This document shows positions 7,892 to 16,135 of a DNA stretch of 64,000 nt, piece after piece. Origin of the DNA: Clostridia bacterium (GTDB lineage Bacteria; Bacillota; Clostridia; Christensenellales; CAG-917); the NCBI GenBank assembly GCA_900763875.1, contig CAAFLX010000035.1, forward strand, positions 28,042-92,041, read 5' to 3'. The notes under the pieces were generated by a model, which worked only from the letters and a program-made list of their open reading frames with translations, was not told the DNA's origin and searched no databases. Numbering within the stretch: position 1 is the stretch's first letter; each line of letters starts with the position of its first letter. Made by a program: the position numbers and the translations under genes.

Positions 7892-9586
7892 ATGAACGTA
7901 AAAGACTATACGCTCAAAATAGAGTACCTTGTCGGCGGAAAAAGAAAGGACGAGTCGGTTGAGTATTCTCTTGTCAAAAACGAGGGCTACGACGGCGAGG
8001 ATATGCGCCTTTGCGATTTGGGTGACGAAACTCACGTCAAAATTGTCGTCACTCCCAAAAACAACGTGCAAATCGTGCTTGCGGAGCTGATTTACGACCA
8101 CTATTACGAAAACAACGAGCGGTTTTTTGCCAATGGTTTTCAGTCTTGGACGTCAACGAGAGAGTATAAGAGGCGCGACGTTCAGTACGGCTTGCGCTCT
8201 TTGTCCAAACTTCCCGTTGCGAGGCTATTTTCGGGCGCGTCGGGCGACTATGCATTCACCGAGTACGGCAAGGACTTGTATCACTGCTTCACTTACACCT
8301 ACTTCCGCAAGGACGACAAGGTGGAGTTTGTCGGCTCGCTCAACGAGCGCACGGGATATACAATCTTCTATGCGGATATGAAAGAAAACGTTTTTGCGGT
8401 GCAAAAGGACGTTGAGGGGCTGAATCTCGACGGCGAGTACGAGCTTTTCGACCTCATGCACGTTCACGGCACATACGACAGCGTTTTTGACGCGTATTTT
8501 GCCGAATATCCGCAAAAAAGCACGGGCAGGGTGGAGCACCTTGCAGGCTATACGTCGTGGTACAACTACTATCAAAATATCACCGAGGACATCATTTTGC
8601 GAGATTTGGAGGGGCTTGCGCACGTCGGAGATCTTGCCAACATATTCCAAATCGACGACGGATACGAAACAAAAGTCGGAGATTGGGAAGTGGATGCGCA
8701 AAAGTTTCCCAACGGTCTTGCGCCAATCGCCAACAAAATCCATTCGCACGGCTACAACGCGGGGCTTTGGATTGCTCCGTTTGCGGCGCAATTCAACTCA
8801 AACGTCGTCAAAAATCACCCCGATTGGCTCATACGCAACAAGCGCGGCAGAGCGGTGATAAGCGGCGCGGCTTGGGGCGGTTTCTATGCGCTCGACTTTG
8901 AAAAAGACGAGGTTAGAACCTACATTAAGGCGTATTTCGACAAGGTTTTTGACGAGTGGGGCTTCGATATGGTCAAGCTCGACTTCCTCTATGCCGCCGC
9001 TATCGAGCCTAGAAACGGCAAAACACGCGCTCAACTTATGTGCGAGGCAATGGACTTTTTGCGCGAGGTGTGTCGCGACAAGCTCATTCTCGGTTGCGGA
9101 GTGCCGCTTGCACCTGCTTTCGGCATCGTTGACGCTTGCCGCATAGGCTGTGACGCCGAAAACACGTTCAAGGAAAAATTCTACGTCAAAGTCACCAATC
9201 AAGAGATCGTATCCACCAAGATTTCAATGCAAAACAGCGTGTTCCGCCGTCACCTCAACGGCAGAATATTTGCAAACGACCCCGACGTGTTCTTCTTGCG
9301 CGAGGGCGGCGTGAAAAAGGCGGGCTATACTTTGGGACAAAAGAAACTGCTTGCCACGATAAATCATATGTTCGGCGACGTGCTTTTCGTCAGCGACGAC
9401 GTTGGAGAGTACGACAGCGAGCAAATGGCAATATTGGTGGACGCATACGCCAAGTTCGAGGGCAAAATCATCTCGGCAGAGCATATCGCGCCCGAAATCA
9501 TAAAAATCGTATTTGAAGAAAACGGCAACAGAAAAATGCTTGTTTTCGACGATTTGAGCGGAGATTATATCGTTCAAGAGGCGTGA
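7892..9586 (+). CDS. GH36-type alpha-galactosidase
   Basis: A 564-residue cytoplasmic glycoside hydrolase of the GH36/melibiase clan, expected to remove terminal alpha-galactosyl units from raffinose-type sugars taken up by the cell. The N-terminal half is the beta-rich domain; the TIM barrel contains IFQIDDGYE, AGLWIAPF, the nucleophile motif DMVKLDFLY and the acid/base motif CRIGCDAE. No signal peptide. An open frame continues upstream to 7676, but ATG 7892 is chosen because it has SD GGGGGA and follows a promoter. No transporter or sugar regulator is adjacent. The yggS gene overlaps its stop by 4 nt (GTGA), so the sugar gene may drive part of yggS expression. Confidence 0.88.
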   Translation: MNVKDYTLKIEYLVGGKRKDESVEYSLVKNEGYDGEDMRLCDLGDETHVKIVVTPKNNVQIVLAELIYDHYYENNERFFANGFQSWTSTREYKRRDVQYGLRSLSKLPVARLFSGASGDYAFTEYGKDLYHCFTYTYFRKDDKVEFVGSLNERTGYTIFYADMKENVFAVQKDVEGLNLDGEYELFDLMHVHGTYDSVFDAYFAEYPQKSTGRVEHLAGYTSWYNYYQNITEDIILRDLEGLAHVGDLANIFQIDDGYETKVGDWEVDAQKFPNGLAPIANKIHSHGYNAGLWIAPFAAQFNSNVVKNHPDWLIRNKRGRAVISGAAWGGFYALDFEKDEVRTYIKAYFDKVFDEWGFDMVKLDFLYAAAIEPRNGKTRAQLMCEAMDFLREVCRDKLILGCGVPLAPAFGIVDACRIGCDAENTFKEKFYVKVTNQEIVSTKISMQNSVFRRHLNGRIFANDPDVFFLREGGVKKAGYTLGQKKLLATINHMFGDVLFVSDDVGEYDSEQMAILVDAYAKFEGKIISAEHIAPEIIKIVFEENGNRKMLVFDDLSGDYIVQEA

Positions 9587-10269
9587 GCGGAATGATACTT
9601 GTTGACAACTTACGACGCGTGCGCGACGAGGTGGCGAAATACGATAGGCAAATACAACTTGTGGCTGCTTGCAAAATGCAGTCAAAAGACACTATCGACA
9701 GATTTGCCGCACTTGCGCCCGACTTCGTTTTTGGCGAAAACAGGGTGCAGGAGTTTTTGGAGCATTACGACGAAAAATATGCTTGGCACATCATAGGTCA
9801 ACTGCAAACCAACAAGGTCAAGTACGTTGTGACAAAGACCGATTTGATACACTCTTTGGATAGGGCGGAGCTTGCAAAAGAGATTGAAAAGCAGGCGGCA
9901 AAACGCAATGTCGTGCAAAAGTGCCTTGTTGAAATCAATATGGGCGGAGAGCAGTCAAAAGGCGGTGTGCGCCCTGAAGAAACGCTCGATTTCATACAAA
10001 GTATGAAAGATTACCCGCACATCGAGATAAAGGGCGTTATGAGCGTTTTGCCGAACCTAGACGACAAAGTGAAACTTGCCAACCTTTACGACAGGTTGCA
10101 ACGCATATTCGAGGACGCAAAGTGCATCAAACAGGAGGGCGTGAGCGTCGAAATTTTGTCGGCGGGTATGTCGCTCGACTACAAAATCGCCCTTGAACAC
10201 GGCTCGAATATGTTGCGGCTCGGAAGGTTGCTGTTTGGCGAGAGAAGGGCGCAAATTCCGTTGACCTAA
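9583..10269 (+). CDS. yggS: YggS/PLPBP family pyridoxal-phosphate homeostasis protein
   Basis: A 228-residue PLP-binding TIM-barrel protein of the YggS/ProSC family, which buffers pyridoxal phosphate and affects amino-acid balance. The PLP lysine is Lys31 in LVAACKM (usually LVAVSK). Other family signatures are FGENRVQEF, WHIIGQLQTNK, VEINMGGEQSKGG and LSAGMSLDYKIALEHGSNMLRLG. GTG 9583 overlaps the preceding stop as GTGA; ATG 9592 is an alternative start lacking three residues. Its neighbour sepF is the standard one in Gram-positive bacteria. Confidence 0.92.
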   Translation: MSGMILVDNLRRVRDEVAKYDRQIQLVAACKMQSKDTIDRFAALAPDFVFGENRVQEFLEHYDEKYAWHIIGQLQTNKVKYVVTKTDLIHSLDRAELAKEIEKQAAKRNVVQKCLVEINMGGEQSKGGVRPEETLDFIQSMKDYPHIEIKGVMSVLPNLDDKVKLANLYDRLQRIFEDAKCIKQEGVSVEILSAGMSLDYKIALEHGSNMLRLGRLLFGERRAQIPLT

Positions 10270-10389
10270 CACTGAAAATCGCATCGCTGTTACAGCAATA
10301 AATCAAATTTATCGGCGTGTTTTTCCGCCGAGGGCGGTATCGCGGCGGCGAGTGCGCAATCACTTGAATACAACCATAAGGTAGAAGAT

Positions 10390-10773
10390 ATGGACGAAAG
10401 ATATTTTAGAAACAATCAAACGCAACGCGCGGATATGCACAGAAATTCCGCAGGCTTTTCTCGTGCGCAAACGCCGATAGGGCAAGTGCCCAGCTATACG
10501 CAACCTGCCGCATACGGGCAGTCGGGCGGCGTTGTCATCTATTCGCCGCGCACCTACAAGGACGTGCAACTGCTCATCGATCATCTCAAAATGAGAGAGC
10601 AGGTCATCGTGGATTTTTCAACGCTCAATCAACAGTCGGTTTATCGCATCCTCGACTTTATGAGCGGAGCAATCTACGCCCTTGACGGCAGTATTCAACA
10701 AATCACAAAAAATATTTTCCTCTTTGCTCCGCAGGGAGTGACGATAACCATTCCTCCGCAAATCAGAGGCTAA
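10390..10773 (+). CDS. sepF: SepF, cell division protein
   Basis: SepF polymerises at the septum, binds the FtsZ C-terminal tail and anchors it to the membrane. The 127-residue protein has the SepF core from about residue 47: VVIYSPRTYKDVQLLIDHL, VIVDFSTLN, RILDFMSGAIYALDGSI and IFLFAPQGV. The N terminus (MDERYFRNNQ) is polar and does not look like the amphipathic membrane-targeting helix of Bacillus SepF. In many Bacillota sepF is followed by ylmG, ylmH and divIVA; here lspA follows directly with SD AAGGAG overlapping the sepF stop. Yet the GTPase it serves is 46 kb away in the dcw cluster. Confidence 0.92.
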   Translation: MDERYFRNNQTQRADMHRNSAGFSRAQTPIGQVPSYTQPAAYGQSGGVVIYSPRTYKDVQLLIDHLKMREQVIVDFSTLNQQSVYRILDFMSGAIYALDGSIQQITKNIFLFAPQGVTITIPPQIRG

Positions 10774-10782
10774 GGAGTTTTT

Positions 10783-11535
10783 ATGGCAAAACAAGACAAA
10801 ATCGATTATAAGGCGCAAACAAAGGCTTTCCTTGCCGACTGGGTGAGCGTCGTCAAAAAGAAATGGTGGCTCTACATTGTGGAACTTGCAGTTGTCGCAA
10901 TCATTTTGGTTGCGGATTTGCTCAGCAAAAAAGCGGCGTGGGATTATCTAAACAACTACGGCGTAAAGACGCTAGTTCCGCACCTTTTCAACTTGGTTAT
11001 GGTGCCAAACACAGGCGCGGGATTCGGCATATTGCAGGGCAAGACGGTTGCACTGACGGTGGTCACGATTATCGTTGTTGCGGCAATCTACGTCTACCTC
11101 TTTTTCGCTCTCAAAGAGAGCGAGTGGCTCAGAATATCTCTCGTTTTCGTCACAGCCGGCGGCATCGGCAACATCGTTGACCGCATCAAATACGGCTATG
11201 TTCGCGACTTTTTGCAGTTTGCGTTTTGGGAGGACTTCCCGGCGTTCAACGTGGCGGATTCATTTGTGACGGTGGGCGCGTTTATGCTTGTAATCGTGCT
11301 TATCATTATGCTTGTTCAAGAGGGCAAAAAGAGCCAAAAAGAGTTTGAAGAACAACAAAAAAACAATGTGAACGTCAACGAGCAATTCGACCCGTTGGAC
11401 GGACCTGTCAACCTCAATCCGATGATGAAATCCGAGCACGAATTTACATTTGTCGTGAGTGAAAACAAGGACGAAAAAGCGCAAGAAAATGCGCAAAACA
11501 ACGTCGAAAAAAACGCCGAAAACGAAGATAAATAA
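10783..11535 (+). CDS. lspA: LspA, lipoprotein signal peptidase, with long C-terminal tail
   Basis: The type II signal peptidase that cleaves prolipoproteins after lipidation. Four membrane helices are visible (about residues 30-47, 70-90, 94-110 and 160-182). The catalytic aspartates lie in GGIGNIVDRI and FNVADSFVTVG, with the YVRDFL motif between. The core ends near residue 185; the last 65 residues are hydrophilic, rich in Asn, Glu and Lys, and unlike the 150-170-residue standard enzyme. An N-terminal extension of about 25 charged residues is also present. The rluD-family gene follows, as in many bacteria (lspA-rluD). Confidence 0.93.
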   Translation: MAKQDKIDYKAQTKAFLADWVSVVKKKWWLYIVELAVVAIILVADLLSKKAAWDYLNNYGVKTLVPHLFNLVMVPNTGAGFGILQGKTVALTVVTIIVVAAIYVYLFFALKESEWLRISLVFVTAGGIGNIVDRIKYGYVRDFLQFAFWEDFPAFNVADSFVTVGAFMLVIVLIIMLVQEGKKSQKEFEEQQKNNVNVNEQFDPLDGPVNLNPMMKSEHEFTFVVSENKDEKAQENAQNNVEKNAENEDK

Positions 11536-11565
11536 CCAAAGATTCAAGGACGTCAAAGCCGAATT

Positions 11566-12471
11566 ATGGCAAAAATTGTTGACAAAGACAACGTAAGATT
11601 GGACGTGTTTATCGCGTCTGAGTGGGGAGTTTCGCGCTCCAATGCAAAGACCGTCATCGAAAGAGACGGTGCTTTTGTCAACGGCGTAAAGAGGCAAAAA
11701 AGCGGGTTCGAGCTGAAAATCGGCGACAAAGTGGAGTTTGAAGTGCCTGCGCCCGAAGTGCTTGAAGTCAAGGCGGAAAATATACCGCTGGATATTGTGT
11801 TCGAGGACGAATATATGGCGGTGGTCAACAAGCCGCAGGGTATGGTGGTGCATCAGGCAAGCTCGTATAAGAAAAACGATACGCTTGTCAACGCATTGCT
11901 TTTCAATCTCGATAGTTTGAGTGGAATAAACGGCGTCATTCGCCCCGGCATCGTGCATAGGCTGGACAAGGACACGTCGGGACTTTTGGTGGTTGCCAAA
12001 AACGACGAGGCGCACAAGAGTCTTGCCTCTCAAATCGAGAAAAAGACCGCGCGCAGAATATATTTCGGGCTTTGCGACGGCAACTTCAAAGAGGACGAAG
12101 GAGTGGTGGACAAACCCATTGCTCGCAGCAAAAAAGACCGCAAAAAAATGGCAATCGACGAGGGCGGCAGGCGCGCCGTGACGCACTACAAAGTGCTTGA
12201 ACGCTTCGGACAGTATACGCTTGTGCGATTTGAACTCGAAACGGGGCGCACACATCAGATAAGAGTGCATGCGGCAAGTTTGCATCACCCGATTGTTGGC
12301 GACAGCGTGTACGGAGGCTCGACCGCGCTGTATAAAAACGGACAACTTTTGCACGCAAAAGAGCTTGTGCTCGAACATCCGCATACGCACGAGATTATGC
12401 GTTTCGAGTGCGATTTGCCAAACTACTTTCAAGCGGTTTTGAACCGACTTGAGAATGAAAGCAAGAAATAA
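11566..12471 (+). CDS. rluD: RluA-family 23S rRNA pseudouridine synthase
   Basis: A 301-residue pseudouridine synthase made of an N-terminal S4 RNA-binding domain (about 1-60) and the RluA catalytic domain. The signature HRLDKDTSGLLVVAK carries the catalytic Asp; EDEYMAVVNKPQGMVVH and ELETGRTHQIRVH are the flanking conserved elements. By context behind lspA it is the RluD-like member, expected to modify helix 69 of 23S rRNA, but the exact uridines cannot be read from sequence. ATG 11566 follows lspA by 30 nt; AAGGA at about 11547 is a rather distant SD. Confidence 0.9.
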   Translation: MAKIVDKDNVRLDVFIASEWGVSRSNAKTVIERDGAFVNGVKRQKSGFELKIGDKVEFEVPAPEVLEVKAENIPLDIVFEDEYMAVVNKPQGMVVHQASSYKKNDTLVNALLFNLDSLSGINGVIRPGIVHRLDKDTSGLLVVAKNDEAHKSLASQIEKKTARRIYFGLCDGNFKEDEGVVDKPIARSKKDRKKMAIDEGGRRAVTHYKVLERFGQYTLVRFELETGRTHQIRVHAASLHHPIVGDSVYGGSTALYKNGQLLHAKELVLEHPHTHEIMRFECDLPNYFQAVLNRLENESKK

Positions 12472-12549
12472 CGGCTTTTGAGCCAACGCGGTGGGCCGTG
12501 TCTGTTGCAAACGATATGTAAAAAAATATTTTGTATAAATCTATGCGAT

Positions 12550-14328
12550 ATGAGAAAAGAGAAAGAACACGATAAACAACAACTGTTGAAAAGATTTGTG
12601 GCGTACTACAAGCCGCACAAGGGCACGTTTGCGCTGGATATGATTTGCTCGCTTATATTTTCGATAAGCGGGCTTATTTATCCTATTGTTTCGCAACGAA
12701 TTTTGAGAAAGAGTATTCCAAACGGCGTGATAAGCGAAGTGTTGATTCTTTGCGCGATTCTGCTTGCAATCTACATTTTGCGCGCCGGTATGAAGTATTA
12801 TATCAACTATTACGGGCACGTTATGGGCGTGAGAATGCAAGCGGCGATGAGGACGGATTTGTTCAAACATCTTGAAAAGTTGCCCTACTCCTTTTACGAC
12901 AACAACGAAACGGGACAACTGATGGCGAGAATGACAAACGACCTTTTCGACGTGAGCGAACTTGCTCACCACGGCCCTGAAAACCTGTTTATCACAACGT
13001 TTGTGACGATAGGCTCGTTTGCGTATCTTTGCACGATAAGTTGGAAACTTGCGCTCATCATATTTGCGTTTTTGCCCGTGCTGTTCATCATTGCGATTGT
13101 GTGCAGAAAAAATATGACGAAGGCGTTTAGAAAGAGCAGGGAAGAGATAGGCAACATCAACGCCACTCTTGAAAACAGCATTGCGGGTATTCGCGTCACA
13201 AAAGCGTATGCAAATGCCGAGTACGAGCAAGCCAAGTTTGAAAAAAACAACGACGGCTACGTCAAAGCGCGCTCAAAAGCATATAAGGCAATGGGCACTT
13301 TTTCGGCAAGTATGAGCCTTGTCACCGAGATTTACAACGTCATAGTGCTGCTTGCAGGCGCACTGTTTTGCATCTACGACAAGGAGCATTTCGACTACGT
13401 TGACCTCGTGTCCTTTATGATTTCCATAAACCTCTTTATATCCCCCGTGCAAACGCTCATAGCGTTCTTCGAGCAACTGCAAGACGGCGTGACGGGATTC
13501 AGACGCTTTGTTGCGATAATGGACGTGCCTGTCGAAAAGGAGAGCGACACCGCTCACAGCGTGGAGAGCCTGAAAGGCGATATTGTGTTTAAGGACGTAA
13601 ACTTTGCCTACAACCACGACAAAGAGGTGCTTGACAACATCAATCTCACCATTCCCGACGGAAAAATGTACGCTTTCGTCGGCGCGAGCGGCGGCGGAAA
13701 AACCACGCTTTGCCACTTGATTCCAAAATTCTATCCGCTTGAAAACGGTATGATTTATATCGGCGGCGAGCCTATAAGCGAGATTAAAAACGACTCGATG
13801 CGCAAAAACGTGGGCATTGTGCAACAGGACGTATTTTTGTTTACGGGAACGTTTAAGGAAAATATCGCGTACGGCAAGGACGACGCAACCGACGAGGAAA
13901 TCGTCGAGGCGGCAAAAAAAGCGGATATCGACGAGTATATCAAAAGTTTGCCCGACGGCTACGACACCCAAATCGGCGAGAGAGGCGTAAAATTGTCGGG
14001 CGGTCAAAAGCAAAGATTGAGCATTGCGCGCGTATTCCTCAAAAACCCGTCCATTCTCATTTTGGACGAGGCTACGAGCGCACTTGACAACACCACCGAG
14101 GCAATCATTCAAAAGGCTCTGTTCGAGCTTTGCAAGGGCAGAACTACAATCGTGGTTGCTCACCGCCTCTCAACCGTGCGTAAGGCGGACAGTATCGTTG
14201 TCATCGACGGCGGAAAAATCGTGGAGCAAGGTTCTCACGACGAACTCATCGAAAAAGGCGGCGTGTACAAAAAACTCTATGAGGCGCAATTTGCAGACGA
14301 CGTTGACATCCAAGTCGGCATTAACTGA
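12550..14328 (+). CDS. ABC transporter, exporter type (fused permease and ATPase)
   Basis: A 592-residue half-transporter that should work as a dimer. The permease part has six hydrophobic helices (about 20-310). The ATPase part contains Walker A GASGGGKTT, the Q-loop in GIVQQDVF, the signature LSGGQKQRLSIARV, Walker B ILILDEATSALD and the H-loop VVAHRLST. Architecture and helix pattern are those of multidrug/lipid exporters such as BmrA or MsbA; substrate is unknown. An upstream open frame from 12478 (TTG) is not used because it lies before a plausible start region; ATG 12550 has no clear SD. The gene stands 78 nt after rluD and may share its transcript. Confidence 0.85.
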   Translation: MRKEKEHDKQQLLKRFVAYYKPHKGTFALDMICSLIFSISGLIYPIVSQRILRKSIPNGVISEVLILCAILLAIYILRAGMKYYINYYGHVMGVRMQAAMRTDLFKHLEKLPYSFYDNNETGQLMARMTNDLFDVSELAHHGPENLFITTFVTIGSFAYLCTISWKLALIIFAFLPVLFIIAIVCRKNMTKAFRKSREEIGNINATLENSIAGIRVTKAYANAEYEQAKFEKNNDGYVKARSKAYKAMGTFSASMSLVTEIYNVIVLLAGALFCIYDKEHFDYVDLVSFMISINLFISPVQTLIAFFEQLQDGVTGFRRFVAIMDVPVEKESDTAHSVESLKGDIVFKDVNFAYNHDKEVLDNINLTIPDGKMYAFVGASGGGKTTLCHLIPKFYPLENGMIYIGGEPISEIKNDSMRKNVGIVQQDVFLFTGTFKENIAYGKDDATDEEIVEAAKKADIDEYIKSLPDGYDTQIGERGVKLSGGQKQRLSIARVFLKNPSILILDEATSALDNTTEAIIQKALFELCKGRTTIVVAHRLSTVRKADSIVVIDGGKIVEQGSHDELIEKGGVYKKLYEAQFADDVDIQVGIN

Positions 14329-14470
14329 CAAATGCGGGGTGGGGTTTTCTCACCCCAATATCGTTGAAATAAAACGAGGCAACTTGCGCTCAAAAGTGAA
14401 TATATATCGGTTGCAAGATTGTCTGCGGCTTTGTAAACGCAAGAAAATTTGAGTTTATATCCAAAATAGA

Positions 14471-14499
14471 TTGCAATTTTCAAATATGTTTGATATAAT
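14471..14499 (+). promoter_or_regulatory. Promoter of tRNA-Thr
   Basis: TTGCAA (14471-14476), 17-bp spacer, TATAAT (14494-14499), ending 19 nt before the tRNA 5' end. Confidence 0.8.
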
Positions 14500-14518
14500 C
14501 CAAAAGCAATCGAAAATT

Positions 14519-14594
14519 GCTAGTGTGGCTCAGCAGGTAGAGCAGCTGATTCGTAATCAGCAGGTCGCCGGTTCGAATCCGGCCACTAGCTCCA
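14519..14594 (+). tRNA. tRNA-Thr (anticodon CGU)
   Basis: A complete cloverleaf: acceptor GCTAGTG/CACTAGC, D-stem GCTC/GAGC, anticodon stem GCTGA/TCAGC with loop TTCGTAA (anticodon CGT in DNA), T-stem GCCGG/CCGGC with loop TTCGAAT, and an encoded CCA end. It decodes ACG. It has its own promoter and a strong terminator. Confidence 0.97.
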
Positions 14595-14630
14595 AAAAAA
14601 GTGATATATCTTGAATATATCACTTTTTTT
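14595..14630 (+). terminator. Terminator of tRNA-Thr
   Basis: GTGATATAT (14601-14609) pairs with ATATATCAC (14615-14623), extended by A-run/T-run pairing, and ends in seven T residues. Confidence 0.9.
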
Positions 14631-14717
14631 ATGCTAACGAACAGTTACTGACCGTGGGTACCTGCCGATTAACAATTCGTAGCCCCTGCAAAACAGAATC
14701 GTTTTGCGGACAAAATG

Positions 14718-14744
14718 TCGGCGGTTCGAATCCGGCCAACTCCA
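14718..14744 (+). pseudogene. Decayed tRNA 3' end (T-arm, shortened acceptor, CCA)
   Basis: The segment contains GGCGGTTCGAATCCGGC and ends CAACTCCA. Compared with the intact tRNA-Thr 150 bp upstream, the T-stem has one mismatch and the acceptor 3' strand has lost three bases. Upstream, ATTCGTA resembles the anticodon loop, but a 7-bp hairpin (GCAAAAC/GTTTTGC, about 14688-14707) separates it from the T-arm and no D-arm or 5' acceptor can be paired. It is followed by its own terminator. Confidence 0.7.
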
Positions 14745-14745
14745 A

Positions 14746-14771
14746 ACACCCGTTTCGTCGGGTGTTTTTTT
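14746..14771 (+). terminator. Terminator behind the tRNA relic
   Basis: ACACCCG (14746-14752) pairs with CGGGTGT (14759-14765) over a 6-nt loop, followed by a T-run. Confidence 0.85.
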
Positions 14772-14830
14772 ATGTTTTTCTTTTGATGTTTTTTTACCCC
14801 ACTTGCTTATATGTTATGAATACAGTATAC

Positions 14831-14877
14831 AACTTACTTCGTAAGTTTATAAGCGTCGGGCGCGCGCGAAAGCTTAT
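14831..14877. other. Two adjacent hairpins in an otherwise A/T-rich gap
   Basis: AACTTAC/GTAAGTT (14831-14847, 3-nt loop) is followed by ATAAGC (14849-14854) pairing with GCTTAT (14872-14877) around a G/C-rich loop containing CGCGCGCG. The gap 14772-14997 has no supportable gene; these hairpins are its only notable structure. Confidence 0.4.
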
Positions 14878-14997
14878 TATTACTTATAAAATAACGAAAA
14901 TTATACAATAAACAGTCGTGAAGAAGAGAGCTGAAAAATCGCTTTGTGTAAGTTGAAAAAAATCTCGAAAAATTTTCAAAAAAGTGTCATAAAAAGA

Positions 14998-15026
14998 TTG
15001 ACATTTGGCAAATATGGACATATACT
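14998..15026 (+). promoter_or_regulatory. Sigma-A promoter of the hrcA heat-shock operon
   Basis: TTGACA (14998-15003), 17-bp spacer, TATACT (15021-15026). The CIRCE operator starts 2 bp later and covers the expected start of transcription. Confidence 0.9.
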
Positions 15027-15027
15027 G

Positions 15028-15054
15028 TTAGCAATCAAAGCAAAAGACTGCTAG
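15028..15054. promoter_or_regulatory. CIRCE operator (HrcA-binding site)
   Basis: TTAGCAATC, 9-nt spacer, GACTGCTAG. Against the consensus TTAGCACTC-N9-GAGTGCTAA there are three mismatches. Its position over +1 of the promoter implies HrcA repression of hrcA-grpE-dnaK-dnaJ. Confidence 0.88.
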
Positions 15055-15087
15055 CAATGGTCTTGAGCGAGAATACAAAGGTCGGTT

Positions 15088-16134
15088 ATGGGAAAAGAGT
15101 TGACTGAAAGGAAAAAAAGGATATTGCACGCATTGGTTGATTTGTATATCACGACAGGTCAGCCTGTGTCCAGCTCGGACATACAAAGCAAATATTTGCC
15201 CGAAGTCAGTTCGGCGACCGTAAGGGCGGAGCTTAGTGCGCTCGAAGCACTCGGATTTATCGAGCAACCCCACACCTCGGCAGGGCGAATACCTCTCAAG
15301 GACGCGTACAAGTTCTATGTCGAGAGCATAAGCGCATTCGAGGGCAATATGCTCACCGACCAAGAGACCGCACTCATTCGCGACAAGTTTATGAACAAGT
15401 TGGGCAAGATATCGGATATGTCGATTGCGGCGGCGAAAATCATAAGCGACGTGACAAACTACACCTCGTTCACCGTCAAAAAGAGTTCGCAGAGCATCGT
15501 GATTGAAGAAATCAAGCTCGTGCCTTTGAAAAACGGAAAAGCGGTTGTGCTTATCGTCACCGATAGCGGTATGATTGCCGACAAAGCCATCGACGTGCCC
15601 GAGGACGTGAAAGCAGAGTATATCGAGACGGCAACCAAGGTGCTGAACAAGGTTTTTCAAGGCAAAAACATCAAGGATATGGACAAGTTCGACCTTGCCG
15701 AAATCGATGTTGAGCTGAAAGGTTTCGAGGACATACTTGACGACGTGCTGGGCATACTTCGCATATACCTATCAGAGCATAGCGAAAGAAACGTGTTTGT
15801 CGAGGGCGCGCTCAAAATGCTCGATTATCCCGAATACAACAACGTTGAGGACGCAAAAAACTTCCTCTCAGTCATCACGGACAAGGAGAATATCGGCGAC
15901 TTGCTCTCAAACGAGGACGGCGCAATCGAGTTTTCGGTGAGAATCGGCAAAGAGGAGAGAGGCGTTGACAAATGCGCAATCATCACGGCAACCTACAAGG
16001 TTGGCGACGAAGTGGTTGGCGAGGCGGGCGTCATAGGCCCTGAGCGTATGGACTACAAAAAGGTTATCGGCGTTTTGGACTGTATGAAAAAAACCATTGC
16101 CGGCATTGCAGACAACAATAAGGACGAAGAATAA
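15088..16134 (+). CDS. hrcA: HrcA, heat-inducible transcription repressor
   Basis: HrcA represses class I heat-shock genes by binding CIRCE and is itself kept active by GroEL. The 348-residue protein has the N-terminal winged-helix segment LTERKKRILHALVDLYI, PVSSSDI and the HrcA signature SSATVRAELSALEALGFIEQPHTSAGRIP, then the dimerisation domain and the C-terminal IGPERMDYKKVIGVLDC. It is the first gene after the CIRCE-covered promoter, so it is autoregulated. grpE follows after 1 nt. Length is normal for the family. Confidence 0.96.
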   Translation: MGKELTERKKRILHALVDLYITTGQPVSSSDIQSKYLPEVSSATVRAELSALEALGFIEQPHTSAGRIPLKDAYKFYVESISAFEGNMLTDQETALIRDKFMNKLGKISDMSIAAAKIISDVTNYTSFTVKKSSQSIVIEEIKLVPLKNGKAVVLIVTDSGMIADKAIDVPEDVKAEYIETATKVLNKVFQGKNIKDMDKFDLAEIDVELKGFEDILDDVLGILRIYLSEHSERNVFVEGALKMLDYPEYNNVEDAKNFLSVITDKENIGDLLSNEDGAIEFSVRIGKEERGVDKCAIITATYKVGDEVVGEAGVIGPERMDYKKVIGVLDCMKKTIAGIADNNKDEE

Positions 16135-16135
16135 A

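Noticed and set aside
11260..12510. 416-residue minus-strand ORF opposite lspA and rluD
   Set aside because: Spans two genes and their gap on the opposite strand with no start signals.
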